Made by a program: the position numbers and the translations under genes. Positions 33,542-42,261 of a DNA stretch of 64,000 bases are shown here, one piece after another. The notes beneath the pieces are model-generated. The model worked only from the letters and a program-made list of their open reading frames with translations. It was not told where the DNA came from and made no database searches. The stretch covers positions 496,001-560,000 of the forward strand of contig OZ242303.1 in assembly GCA_965207945.1 (NCBI GenBank). The letters are read 5' to 3'. Origin of the DNA: JAAOII01 sp965207945 (GTDB lineage Bacteria; Pseudomonadota; Gammaproteobacteria; CBDBNL01; JAAOII01). Positions within the stretch are counted from its first letter, which is position 1; the number at the start of each line of letters is the position of its first letter.

Positions 33542-34702
33542 ATGACCAAGTTTATTAACCCTTTATTCTCTGATAATTTATCAAAGAGATTTGTCTCAAA
33601 TAGCAATATTATTCAAAAATTAATCAGCTGTTCCTCTGTTTTGGGGGAATTAAGAGGTATAGGACAAGTAATCCCTAATGAAAAAATTATACTAGATACT
33701 TTGCCTTTACAAGAGGCAGGAGATAGTTCAGCTATTGAAAATATAGTTACTACCCAAGATATTTTATACAAGGAAAGAATAGGATTATCAAATCTTCCAC
33801 CTGCTGCCAAAGAAGTAGCTAAGTATAGAGAAGCGATGGAACATGGCTATCAAGCAGTCATAGAAGATAATAAAGCTATAAAAATCTCTACTATCCTTGA
33901 AGTACAGGAGATATTAATGGGCAATAATGAAGGTATTCGCAGCAAACCAGGAACAATTGTTGGGAATTCACGCACGGGAGAAGTTGTTTGGAGACCTCCA
34001 CAGGATCATGAAAAGATAATGGAGCATCTCAATCATCTAATAAGATATATAAATAGCGACACTTTACTGCATCCATTAGTTAAGCTGGCACTTATTCATC
34101 ACGAATTTGAGAGCATTCATCCTTTTTATGATGGTAATGGCAGAACGGGGCGGATTATTAACATCCTTTATCTCATTAGTCAAGGATTATTACATAGCCC
34201 AATATTGTATATGAGCCGCTTTATCAACCATAATCGCTCTGACTACTATCGTCTTCTAAGGGAAGTTCAAAACGGTAAAAATGTAGAAGAATGGGTTGTC
34301 TATATTCTTACAGCTATAGAAATGACGGCAAAGCAGACCATAGTAACTGTGGATAAGATATATACTCTTCTAAAGGAACATAAAATTGCGATTAAAAGCA
34401 AGCATAGCTTTTATAGTCAAGAACTCATTAACCATATTTTTTATTATCCATATACCAAGAGAGAATTTTTAGTTAGGGACTTGAAAGTGACTCGTATAAC
34501 TGCCGCTAAGTATTTGGATATTCTTGCCGATGATGGAATATTGAACAAGGTCAAGAAGGGTAAGTACAGCTATTACATTAATGTCGGACTTACTGATATT
34601 TTGTTTAACCTTCCTTCGCTGGCAATCAAGGATGATTCTGAAACTTATATTACTGATACTACTACTGATATCACTACTCATAACACCACCCCCGACGCAT
34701 AA
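33542..34702 (+). CDS. Class II Fic-domain AMP transferase with winged-helix C-terminus
   Basis: This protein is 386 residues from ATG 33542; a GTG two codons earlier is possible. The Fic core HPFYDGNGRTGR (residues ~193-204) is a complete HxFx(D/E)GNGRxxR motif, so the AMP-transfer site is intact. The N-terminal SSAIEN (~62-67) fits the class II self-inhibitory motif (S/T)xxxE(G/N). The flap VGNSRTGEVVWRPP (~140-153) also matches. The last ~90 residues look like a winged-helix DNA-binding domain (FLVRDLKVTRITAAKYLDIL). It resembles the well-known Shewanella Fic layout. Targets are unknown. It overlaps yggS by one base and is preceded by the 40-bp array. Confidence 0.88.
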   Translation: MTKFINPLFSDNLSKRFVSNSNIIQKLISCSSVLGELRGIGQVIPNEKIILDTLPLQEAGDSSAIENIVTTQDILYKERIGLSNLPPAAKEVAKYREAMEHGYQAVIEDNKAIKISTILEVQEILMGNNEGIRSKPGTIVGNSRTGEVVWRPPQDHEKIMEHLNHLIRYINSDTLLHPLVKLALIHHEFESIHPFYDGNGRTGRIINILYLISQGLLHSPILYMSRFINHNRSDYYRLLREVQNGKNVEEWVVYILTAIEMTAKQTIVTVDKIYTLLKEHKIAIKSKHSFYSQELINHIFYYPYTKREFLVRDLKVTRITAAKYLDILADDGILNKVKKGKYSYYINVGLTDILFNLPSLAIKDDSETYITDTTTDITTHNTTPDA

Positions 34703-35430
34703 TGCTCAACATAGCAGATAATCTTGCTAAGCTGCGCCAACAAGTAAATCTTACATTAGAGTCCTGTTCGCGCTCTGCGGATTCGCTACTAATTATTGCA
34801 GTATCCAAGACCCGTCCTGCCTCATACATAGAAGCAGCTCATGCAGCTGGACAGCAGCATTTTGCCGAAAATTACATGCAAGAAGCTGTAGAAAAAATTC
34901 AACAATTGCATTCATTACCTTTAACCTGGCATTTCATTGGGCATTTGCAATCCAACAAAGCGCGGCTAGCTGCAGAGAACTTTGATTGGGTGCATAGCGT
35001 CAGCTCCTTGAAGTTGGCGCGAAAGCTCAATGAATATCGTTCGCCAACTGCGCCTGCCTTGAATGCTTTGAATACTTTGAATGCTTTGAATATATGTGTC
35101 CAAGTCAACATAAGCCGCGAAGACAATAAATCGGGAGTTATTCCCGAAGAGGTGGTTGCCTTCTGTGCTGAATTACAAAGCTTTGAGCGTCTATCATTGC
35201 GTGGATTGATGGCAATTGTTGAGAATACGGATGACACTGCCAAGCAGAAAGAATATTTTAGCCAGATGTATCAATTGTTTACCGCAGTGCAGAATGAGCT
35301 ACCCCCCCCCAAATGGGATACTTTATCAATGGGAATGAGTGCGGATATGATAAGCGCAATTGAAGAAGGGGCAACTATGATAAGAATTGGCAGCGCTATT
35401 TTTGGTTCCCGCCAGGTTTCCCATCAGTAG
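34702..35430 (+). CDS. yggS: PLP homeostasis protein YggS/PipY
   Basis: YggS is a pyridoxal-phosphate-binding TIM-barrel protein that affects vitamin B6 and amino-acid balance, with no known catalysis. The protein (242 residues) has AVSKTRPASYIEAAHAAGQ near 33-51 with the PLP Lys, HFAENYMQEA, WHFIGHLQSNKA near 77-88, VNISREDNKSGV near 134-145 and LSMGMSADMISAIEEGATMIRIGSAIFG near 211-238. An ALN-repeat loop (ALNALNTLNALNI) near residues 117-131 is an in-frame 9-12-bp repeat. Its start overlaps the Fic stop (TAATG), so translation is coupled. Confidence 0.94.
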   Translation: MLNIADNLAKLRQQVNLTLESCSRSADSLLIIAVSKTRPASYIEAAHAAGQQHFAENYMQEAVEKIQQLHSLPLTWHFIGHLQSNKARLAAENFDWVHSVSSLKLARKLNEYRSPTAPALNALNTLNALNICVQVNISREDNKSGVIPEEVVAFCAELQSFERLSLRGLMAIVENTDDTAKQKEYFSQMYQLFTAVQNELPPPKWDTLSMGMSADMISAIEEGATMIRIGSAIFGSRQVSHQ

Positions 35431-35560
35431 GCCCATTAACATTAATAATTATAATTTACTCGCGAAGGTTAAAATTTATGTATAATTACAACAGGGACAG
35501 GTTTAAATCTATTGAGCAACCTGTTGCTATTATATTATTGAAAGGAGTAATTAAAACCAA

Positions 35561-35890
35561 ATGACCTATGTTGTAACTGGTGCTTGCATTAATTGCAAAT
35601 ACACCGATTGTGTGGCAGTTTGTCCAGTAGATTGTTTTACGGAGGGGCAAAATTTTCTTGCCATTGACCCCGAGCTATGTGTTGATTGTCATCTATGTGT
35701 TCCTGAATGTCCAGTAGATGCAATTTACCCTGAAGAAGAAGTTCCCGCAGGGCAAGAACATTACACTGCGCTTAATGCTGAATTAGCAAAGGAATGGGAA
35801 CCCATAACAGAAGTAATAGATGCCCTTGCGGATGCAGATGAATGGGCAAAAGTTGCTGTGGCTGATAGAGAGGATAAACTCATTCGCTAA
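35561..35890 (+). CDS. fdxA: Ferredoxin FdxA (3Fe-4S/4Fe-4S, 7Fe type)
   Basis: This 109-residue protein has two cluster-binding segments: CINCKYTDCVAVCPVDCF (residues ~9-26) and CVDCHLCVPECPVDAIYPEE (~45-64), followed by the helical C-terminal tail typical of Azotobacter ferredoxin I/FdxA. A strong AAAGGAG site (35540-35546) lies upstream. It is placed directly before cysI, where it could supply electrons for sulfite reduction; this link is inferred from position. Confidence 0.94.
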   Translation: MTYVVTGACINCKYTDCVAVCPVDCFTEGQNFLAIDPELCVDCHLCVPECPVDAIYPEEEVPAGQEHYTALNAELAKEWEPITEVIDALADADEWAKVAVADREDKLIR

Positions 35891-35971
35891 ATGCACTATA
35901 AGTTGAATGTGCTACACCCGAGGATATGAATACGGGAAATATTAGGATGGGGACAAGCAATACCAAAAGAA

Positions 35972-37627
35972 ATGTATCAATACAATAATTACGATAAGCA
36001 GCTTGTCTTAGAGCGAGTAGCTCAGTATCGTTTGCAGACCAAAAGGTATCTAGCAGGCAAGCTAACTGACGACCAATTTCGCCCCCTCAGATTAATGAAC
36101 GGGCTATATATTCAAACCCATGCTCCTATGCTGCGAATAGCAATCCCTTATGGCTTGCTTTCCTCCAAGCAGTTGCGACGCTTGGGGCATATTACTCGCA
36201 AATACGACAAAGGAAGCGGGCACTTCACCACTCGGCAGAATCTGCAGTTGAACTGGCCCAAGCTTGAAGAAGTTCCTGATATTCTTGAGTCATTGGCAGA
36301 AGTTGAAATGCATGCCATTCAAACTAGCGGCAACTGCATCCGCAATGTCACTGCAGACCATCTAGCAGGGGTATCTCCAGATGAGCTGGACGACCCGCGT
36401 GTTTATTGCGAGATTATTCGTCAATGGTCAACCTTTCACCCCGAATTTTCTTTCTTGCCGCGCAAGTTTAAAATTGCAATATCTGGAGCATCTTATGATA
36501 GGGCGGCAACTCAGTTTCACGACATCGGCATATATCTGCACAAGAATAAAAAAGGAGAAACAGGGCTACAGGTTTTGGTTGGCGGCGGGCTTGGCAGAAC
36601 CCCAATCATCGGCAAGGTAATAAATGAGTTCCTTGAAGAGAAACATCTTCTTTCATATTTAGAAGCAATTATGCGCACCTACAACGAACACGGCAGACGC
36701 GACAACATCTACAAGGCGCGGATTAAGATTTTAGTTAACGCGCTTGGTATTGCCGAATTCAAAAAACAGGTTGATGCTGAATGGAACAGAATAAAAGATG
36801 ATGAATCGTTGCTGCTAAGTGCCGACTATGTTGCCGAAATCCGTGCTTTTTTCATGCCTCAGCAATATGACAAAGAAGAGGCATTAAGTGAGGCACCTGA
36901 AGAGAAGCACAAAGATGATAAAGAGTTCTTGCGTTGGTTTAATCATAATACTGCAGCACACAAGGTTGCAGGTTATAGAGCGGTATACCTTTCACTTAAG
37001 CATCCTGATTTGGCGCCTGGTGATATGACCGCAGAGCAGATGGAACAGGTTGCCGACCTTGCCGCCGAATATTCTTTTGACGAGCTGCGTGTCACCCACA
37101 CTCAGAACTTAGTATTTGCTGATGTCCCTCGTTCGCGACTTTACGAACTATGGCAACAACTTGACAAGATTAATCTTGCTACTCCAAATATAGGAACTCT
37201 CACAGACGTAATTTGCTGTCCAGGGTTGGATTTCTGCAGTTTGGCAAATGCTGGAACAATTGAGATTGCCACCCAAATAAATGATGCTTTTCGCGACCTT
37301 GATTATCTTCACGACCTTGGCGATATTCGGGTTAATATGTCTGGCTGTATGAATGCCTGCGCTCATCATCATGCCGGTAATATAGGTATCCTTGGGGTTG
37401 AGAAGCATGGCATAGAGTGGTATCAAATCCAGCTCGGCGGCAGTTCTGCTAACTCTGCGGCGTTGGGTAAAGTATTGGGCGCGGCGCTTCCTAAAGACCA
37501 AGTTGCCTCCACTCTAAGAAAAATACTTGATGTGTATAAGGACAAGCGTGAGGAGGGAGAGAATTTTTTAGAAACCTATAATCGCATAGGCATAACTCCT
37601 TTCAAACAAAAGGTTTATCAGAGCTAA
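35972..37627 (+). CDS. cysI: Siroheme nitrite/sulfite reductase hemoprotein (CysI-like)
   Basis: This 551-residue enzyme has two ferredoxin-like halves and siroheme-[4Fe-4S] sites. The N-terminal half contains GHFTTRQNLQLNWPKLEE near 84-101 and SGNCIRNVTADHLAG near 115-129; the middle has LQVLVGGGLGRTP; the C-terminal half carries the cluster cysteines in CCPGLDFCSLA (~415-425) and MSGCMNACAHHHAGNIG (~453-469). It is the single-subunit type found in many proteobacteria with the DUF934 protein. No flavoprotein subunit (CysJ) is adjacent. Together with DUF934 and cysG this is an assimilatory sulfite reduction cluster. Reduction of nitrite rather than sulfite cannot be excluded from sequence. 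Confidence 0.92.
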   Translation: MYQYNNYDKQLVLERVAQYRLQTKRYLAGKLTDDQFRPLRLMNGLYIQTHAPMLRIAIPYGLLSSKQLRRLGHITRKYDKGSGHFTTRQNLQLNWPKLEEVPDILESLAEVEMHAIQTSGNCIRNVTADHLAGVSPDELDDPRVYCEIIRQWSTFHPEFSFLPRKFKIAISGASYDRAATQFHDIGIYLHKNKKGETGLQVLVGGGLGRTPIIGKVINEFLEEKHLLSYLEAIMRTYNEHGRRDNIYKARIKILVNALGIAEFKKQVDAEWNRIKDDESLLLSADYVAEIRAFFMPQQYDKEEALSEAPEEKHKDDKEFLRWFNHNTAAHKVAGYRAVYLSLKHPDLAPGDMTAEQMEQVADLAAEYSFDELRVTHTQNLVFADVPRSRLYELWQQLDKINLATPNIGTLTDVICCPGLDFCSLANAGTIEIATQINDAFRDLDYLHDLGDIRVNMSGCMNACAHHHAGNIGILGVEKHGIEWYQIQLGGSSANSAALGKVLGAALPKDQVASTLRKILDVYKDKREEGENFLETYNRIGITPFKQKVYQS

Positions 37628-37670
37628 TGCAAATTAGCCAATTATTATTTTCCTCGCCTAGTATTTAACA

Positions 37671-38240
37671 ATGACATTGTTAATTAACTCAAAAGCAGCG
37701 CCCATTGAAAACGACCCTTGGCAGCGCGTCCCAGATAATGGGGATAATGAAGATAACAAAGACATCACATCTGACCATAGTATCATATCTGCCGATACTT
37801 GGTTTAACTATAGCGTAGAAAAGCGAGCTTCCTTGCTGCAACAATTCCCTAATATAGGGCTGGAACTAAATCCCGAATTGCCTGCAGACGAACTGGTTGC
37901 CAAACTTAGTAATGAACAAGAATTGCACAAAATCTCTCTCCTGCAACTCAATATTCCCAATGTTAAAGACGGTCGCTGTTACAGCTTGGCGGCACGCCTC
38001 AGATCACAATACAAGTATCAAGGTGAAATACGAGCGATTGGAGATTACCTAATAGACCAGATTTACTTCTTGTTAAGATGCGGGTTTAACACCTTTGTTA
38101 TACAAGATGAATCACCCTCCGACCTTGAAGATTTAGCAAAGACAATTTCCCCATTTACTGAGGTTTATCAAAAATCTACTGATAAAAACACCACTGTCAT
38201 AGAAAAAAGATTATTACCGCAAACAGAAAAAGTTAGTTAG
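37671..38240 (+). CDS. DUF934 sulfite-reduction accessory protein
   Basis: The 189-residue protein has the DUF934 signature DGRCYSLAARLRSQYKYQGE near 103-122 and AIGDYLIDQIYFLLRCGFNTF near 124-144. Proteins of this family are almost always encoded after CysI-type reductases in proteobacteria and are annotated as probably involved in sulfite reduction; the mechanism is unknown. The N-terminal 35 residues are acidic and Asp/Asn-rich (NGDNEDNKD). Its stop codon is directly followed by the TTG start of cysG. Confidence 0.88.
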   Translation: MTLLINSKAAPIENDPWQRVPDNGDNEDNKDITSDHSIISADTWFNYSVEKRASLLQQFPNIGLELNPELPADELVAKLSNEQELHKISLLQLNIPNVKDGRCYSLAARLRSQYKYQGEIRAIGDYLIDQIYFLLRCGFNTFVIQDESPSDLEDLAKTISPFTEVYQKSTDKNTTVIEKRLLPQTEKVS

Positions 38241-39602
38241 TTGGAATACTTCCCACTTTTCTTAGATATCAGAGGTAAAAGGATATTGGTAGTAGGGGGT
38301 GGCATTATTGCTTTCCGCAAGATTAAACTAATTTTAGCGGCAGGCGGCAAGCCCGCTGTGGTTGCCCCTGATATAACTCCTGAGCTTCAACAGCTGCTTG
38401 ACAAGGAAAAATTACCCGCCCAACAAAGAAAATTTGTTGCGGATGACATTAAAGATGCAACCTTGATTTTTGTTGCGGTAGATGATAGCCAACTGCAGCA
38501 AGAAATTAATTCTTTAGCCAGCGCGCATAATATTCCCGTCAATGTAGTGGACAACCAACCACTATGCAGTTTTATAACTCCAGCAATTGTTGACCGCGAC
38601 CCTTTATTAGTTGCTGTTTCCAGTGGCGGAAAATCTCCTGTCGCAGCACGGCGCTTGCGCGAGGACTTAGAAGCCCGCTTGCCCACGCACCATGGCAAGA
38701 TGGCAGAGTTTATGAGCGAGCTACGCAATGCAGTAAAAGCAAAGTTGCCAGAAGAGAGACGCCGCCATTTTTATGAAGAGTTATGGGATAGCAGCGCAGC
38801 CGACTTACTTCACCAGGGGAAAAAGGATAAGGCATTACAAGTTGCCCAGCAGATTATGGATGGCTTATCAACGGCTGGCATGGTATGGCTGGCAGGGGCA
38901 GGTCCTGGCAGCGCCGACACTCTAACCTTAAGAACCCTACGTCTCATGCATAGTGCTGACATAATAATGCACGATAGATTAGTAAGCAATGAAGTCCTGC
39001 AAATGGCGCGGCGTGATGCAACAGTTGTCCCTGTAGGCAAGCCCGATATCACACAGCTTCAAATTAACCAAATGATGGTGAAGTTCGCTAAGCAAGGTAA
39101 GAAAGTATTACGTTTAAAAGGCGGGGACCCAGCTATCTTTGGTCGCCTTGCCGAAGAGATGGAATATCTTCGTTCCCACGCAGTGACCTTTCATATATCC
39201 CCTGGTTTAACTGCAGCTTTGGATTGCGCCGCTTATGCTAATGTTCCTCTAACCAGCAGGACTGCTGCCTGCGGGGTGGTATTCTTGAGTTTACAAAGTA
39301 TGAAATCGTCTACTACCAATACTCATAAACTTGCTCCTTATATTGTTCAAATCTTGCGTGACAATGCTCGTGATGATAGAACTTTAGTAATTTATATGGG
39401 GGTAGAAAATATTGCTTTAGGAGTGGCGGAACTTTTAGATGCAGGAATGGATAAGCAAATGCCCGCTATTGTGATTGAAAAATCTGGCTTCCCCGAACAA
39501 AATATTTTGAGAACAGAATTAAAGTCGCTAACCCAAGAAATGCAAGCGAGTCATATTACTTCCCCCGCGATTATCATCATTGGCAGAGTTGTCTCAGAAT
39601 AA
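38241..39602 (+). CDS. cysG: Bifunctional siroheme synthase CysG
   Basis: CysG makes siroheme, the cofactor of the reductase encoded upstream. The protein (453 residues) has an N-terminal precorrin-2 dehydrogenase/ferrochelatase half (FPLFLDIRGKRILVVGGG, SSGGKSPVAARRLRE) and a C-terminal uroporphyrinogen-III C-methyltransferase half (VWLAGAGPGSADTLTLR near 214-230, VVPVGKPD, LRLKGGDPAIFGR near 290-302, YANVPLTSR). Start is TTG 38241, immediately adjoining the previous stop; no ATG fits and the conserved FPLFLDI comes four residues later. The gene sits at the end of the fdxA-cysI-DUF934-cysG cluster. Confidence 0.94.
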   Translation: MEYFPLFLDIRGKRILVVGGGIIAFRKIKLILAAGGKPAVVAPDITPELQQLLDKEKLPAQQRKFVADDIKDATLIFVAVDDSQLQQEINSLASAHNIPVNVVDNQPLCSFITPAIVDRDPLLVAVSSGGKSPVAARRLREDLEARLPTHHGKMAEFMSELRNAVKAKLPEERRRHFYEELWDSSAADLLHQGKKDKALQVAQQIMDGLSTAGMVWLAGAGPGSADTLTLRTLRLMHSADIIMHDRLVSNEVLQMARRDATVVPVGKPDITQLQINQMMVKFAKQGKKVLRLKGGDPAIFGRLAEEMEYLRSHAVTFHISPGLTAALDCAAYANVPLTSRTAACGVVFLSLQSMKSSTTNTHKLAPYIVQILRDNARDDRTLVIYMGVENIALGVAELLDAGMDKQMPAIVIEKSGFPEQNILRTELKSLTQEMQASHITSPAIIIIGRVVSE

Positions 39603-39637
39603 ATATTCTTTAAATTAATGATATACAATATTGAAAT

Positions 39638-40807
39638 ATGAAATTTATCCGTGATGTTGCCCTTCAAGGAAAAAAAGTCCTAATGCGCTTGGACTTAAAT
39701 GTTCCAATAAAGGATGGCAAAATACTTGACGACACCCGCATAACAGCGTCGCTGCCTACTATCCGCTTGGCTTTACAGCAAGGGGGGAAGAATAAAGAGG
39801 GGAAGATTATTATAATGTCTCATCTGGGACGCCCTGATAGCAGCAAATCCGCCGCCGAACAACCACAATTCTCACTTGCTCCAGTTGCCGCTAGATTAAG
39901 TGAACTACTCAATTTAAAGATAGAGCATGTTTCTATTGAGGCAGCTCCTGCTGCGCTGGCTAACAATGATATTGTTATGCTGGAAAACACTAGATTTTGG
40001 CAGGGAGAAACCAATAACGACACCCAATTGGCTCAATCACTGGCGCAATTATGTGATGTTTTTGTAATGGATGCTTTTGGTAGCGCCCATCGCGCCCATG
40101 CCTCTACTGAGGGAGTGGCTCGTTCTGCGCCCTTATCCTGCGCTGGCTTACTGCTACAAAAAGAGATAGAGGCGTTAAATAAAGCGCTGGATAATCCTCC
40201 CTCTCCCGTGCTAGCAATAGTTGGCGGAGCAAAAGTTGGTGAGAAACTTAGATTATTGGATAAATTAGCCAATGTAGCTGATGTCCTTATAGTGGGTGGC
40301 GGCATTGCCAACACTTTTCTTGCTGCCGCTGGCAAAGCGGTTGGTAACTCGCTATACGAAGCGGACTTACAACTTATGGCGCAGGGCATTATTGATAAAA
40401 CACAGGTGTTATTGCCTGTGGATGTTGTGGTAGCGGAGGGACTTGACAGTCCAAGCGGGAAAGATGTTTTGGTGGACGAAGTTACGCCACAGGATATGAT
40501 TTTAGATGTTGGCAAGCGCACAATGAGCGCTTATGCCGAAGCAATCAACGCCGCCAAAACTATTATCTGGAATGGTCCTCTTGGAGTGTTTGAAAAAGAA
40601 CCCTTTGCTGCTGGCACTCAATCCTTAGTCCATAGCATAAGCAATAGTTCTGCCTATTCATTAGCGGGTGGTGGCGAAACATTAGCCGCCATTAGCCGCT
40701 TTAGTCAAGGCGATGGTATTGATTATATTTCTACTGGCGGAGGAGCTTTCTTAGAATATATTGAAAAAGGCACTCTGCCTGGTATAGCTGTATTGGATAA
40801 TGCCTAA
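39638..40807 (+). CDS. pgk: Phosphoglycerate kinase
   Basis: PGK transfers the acyl phosphate of 1,3-bisphosphoglycerate to ADP in glycolysis. The protein (389 residues) has VLMRLDLNVPI near 14-24, DDTRITASLPTI near 30-41, ISHLGRP-like MSHLGRPDS, LENTRFWQGE near 108-117, FGSAHRAHAST, the AIVGGAKVGEKL motif near 190-201 and GGGETLAAI near 345-353. Other glycolytic genes (gap, fba, pyk) are not next to it. tRNA-Arg starts 22 nt after its stop. Confidence 0.96.
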   Translation: MKFIRDVALQGKKVLMRLDLNVPIKDGKILDDTRITASLPTIRLALQQGGKNKEGKIIIMSHLGRPDSSKSAAEQPQFSLAPVAARLSELLNLKIEHVSIEAAPAALANNDIVMLENTRFWQGETNNDTQLAQSLAQLCDVFVMDAFGSAHRAHASTEGVARSAPLSCAGLLLQKEIEALNKALDNPPSPVLAIVGGAKVGEKLRLLDKLANVADVLIVGGGIANTFLAAAGKAVGNSLYEADLQLMAQGIIDKTQVLLPVDVVVAEGLDSPSGKDVLVDEVTPQDMILDVGKRTMSAYAEAINAAKTIIWNGPLGVFEKEPFAAGTQSLVHSISNSSAYSLAGGGETLAAISRFSQGDGIDYISTGGGAFLEYIEKGTLPGIAVLDNA

Positions 40808-40829
40808 ACATAAGTTTAAACATAAACAG

Positions 40830-40903
40830 GTCCCAGTAGCTCAGCAGGATAGAGCAACTCCCTCCTAAGGAGTAGGTCGGGTGTTCGAATCATCCCTGGG
40901 ACG
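40830..40903 (+). tRNA. tRNA-Arg (CCT)
   Basis: This 74-nt cloverleaf has acceptor GTCCCAG/CTGGGAC, D-arm GCTCAGCAGGATAGAGC, anticodon stem ACTCC/GGAGT with loop CTCCTAA (anticodon CCT) and T-loop TTCGAAT. CCA is not encoded. It lies 22 nt after pgk and 10 nt before the D,D-carboxypeptidase start, so all three may share a transcript released by tRNA processing. Confidence 0.95.
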
Positions 40904-40913
40904 TTTTTATTCC

Positions 40914-42203
40914 ATGTTTTCCGCATTTTCCACATCTTTTGCTACGGCTATTGTCATTGTTACGTTAGGCACAACTAGCGCAATCACTAGCTTTGCCTTT
41001 GATAGAGCCCCCACTAAGGCGGTTGACCTACAAGAAATTTTACCATTTGATTCTGTAAAAAAAGATAACATAACCTCGGAAGCCCTACAAGGTGTCAGCA
41101 GTGTTACGACAACTTTTGATAAAGCGCCGCAGGTGCGAGTGCGTCCTGATATAAGCTCACGCGCCTATATGGTTGTAGACCCTCACACTAATACGGAAAT
41201 CATATCCTATAATGCTGATGTGGCGCTTCCGCCTGCCAGCTTAACCAAAATAATGACTGCTTATGTTGTAGCAGATTATATCTATAATAAAAAAATTGAC
41301 TTACAAGCAGAGGTGCCTGTCTCGGTTAAAGCACTTAAGACCCCAGGTTCCAAGATGTTCATTCAACCTAATAGAGCGGTTACAGTAGACCAGCTGCTGT
41401 TCGGTTTAATCATAGTATCAGGTAATGATGCCGCAGTGGCATTGGCGGAGTATATTTCAGGAAACGAAGACGATTTTGCTGTGTTAATGAATCAGTATGC
41501 CCAATCACTTGGGATGACAAATTGCTTCTTTACTAATAGTAATGGCTTGCCTGACCCAGACATGCTATGTAGCATCAACGATATTATGATTTTATGCAAA
41601 GAACTCATAACTAAATATCCTGCTTTTTATAAGAGATACTTTGGACTCAAGCAATACACCTACAATGATATTACCCAAAGAAACCGCAACAGCTTAATAT
41701 TTTATGCAAGCGATGAGATTGACGGCATTAAGACCGGCAATACGGAATCAGCTGGCTACAATTTAATTGCCTCTGGTGTGCGCGGTTATCGTCTTATTGC
41801 TGGAGTTATGGGGGCGGGTGGCATTGAATTACGCACCACTGAGGTATCAAAGTTACTAAACCATGCTTATGTGTATTACAACAGATATCTTCACTATCGC
41901 CAAGAAGAAAAAATTGCGGATATAAGAGTTCGCAAAGGCAATAAGGACTCATTAGCGGTTGGCTTGGCAGAAGACCTCTACACCACTCTTCCTTTTGTGC
42001 TGCGTGAAAGTTTTAGCGTTACAATTGATGCTCCAAGGGTCATGCGAGCGCCAATTTCCAAAGGAGAGCAGCTGGGAGAATTAATACTAAAATTTGAAGG
42101 TGGCGAGATTCTTAAACGTCCTTTAATTGCGCTGGAAAACATTCCTCCAGCTGGCTTTTTGGGAAGCACCTTTGATGAAATGATGATATTCTTAGGGCTG
42201 TAG
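40914..42203 (+). CDS. dacA: D-alanyl-D-alanine carboxypeptidase (penicillin-binding protein 5/6 family)
   Basis: The protein (429 residues) trims the terminal D-Ala of peptidoglycan stem peptides. A hydrophobic signal peptide (residues ~6-27) precedes the S11 peptidase domain with SxxK in PASLTKIMTAY, SGN in VSGNDAAVALAE and KTG in GIKTGNTESAGYNL. A C-terminal PBP5-like beta domain follows (ITIDAPRVMRAPI type). A final hydrophobic/amphipathic stretch (FLGSTFDEMMIFLGL) may serve as membrane anchor. ATG 40914 is chosen; a GTG at 40881 lies inside the tRNA gene. No Shine-Dalgarno sequence is seen in the 10-nt gap. Confidence 0.92.
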   Translation: MFSAFSTSFATAIVIVTLGTTSAITSFAFDRAPTKAVDLQEILPFDSVKKDNITSEALQGVSSVTTTFDKAPQVRVRPDISSRAYMVVDPHTNTEIISYNADVALPPASLTKIMTAYVVADYIYNKKIDLQAEVPVSVKALKTPGSKMFIQPNRAVTVDQLLFGLIIVSGNDAAVALAEYISGNEDDFAVLMNQYAQSLGMTNCFFTNSNGLPDPDMLCSINDIMILCKELITKYPAFYKRYFGLKQYTYNDITQRNRNSLIFYASDEIDGIKTGNTESAGYNLIASGVRGYRLIAGVMGAGGIELRTTEVSKLLNHAYVYYNRYLHYRQEEKIADIRVRKGNKDSLAVGLAEDLYTTLPFVLRESFSVTIDAPRVMRAPISKGEQLGELILKFEGGEILKRPLIALENIPPAGFLGSTFDEMMIFLGL

Positions 42204-42261
42204 GGCGTGAGTTATTTTCTTAGCGCATCAAGTCATCTACAAGTCGTCATATAATTAAACC

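Noticed and set aside
40881..40913. GTG start for the D,D-carboxypeptidase
   Set aside because: It lies inside tRNA-Arg (40830-40903), and the extra residues are not signal-like; ATG 40914 gives a normal signal peptide.
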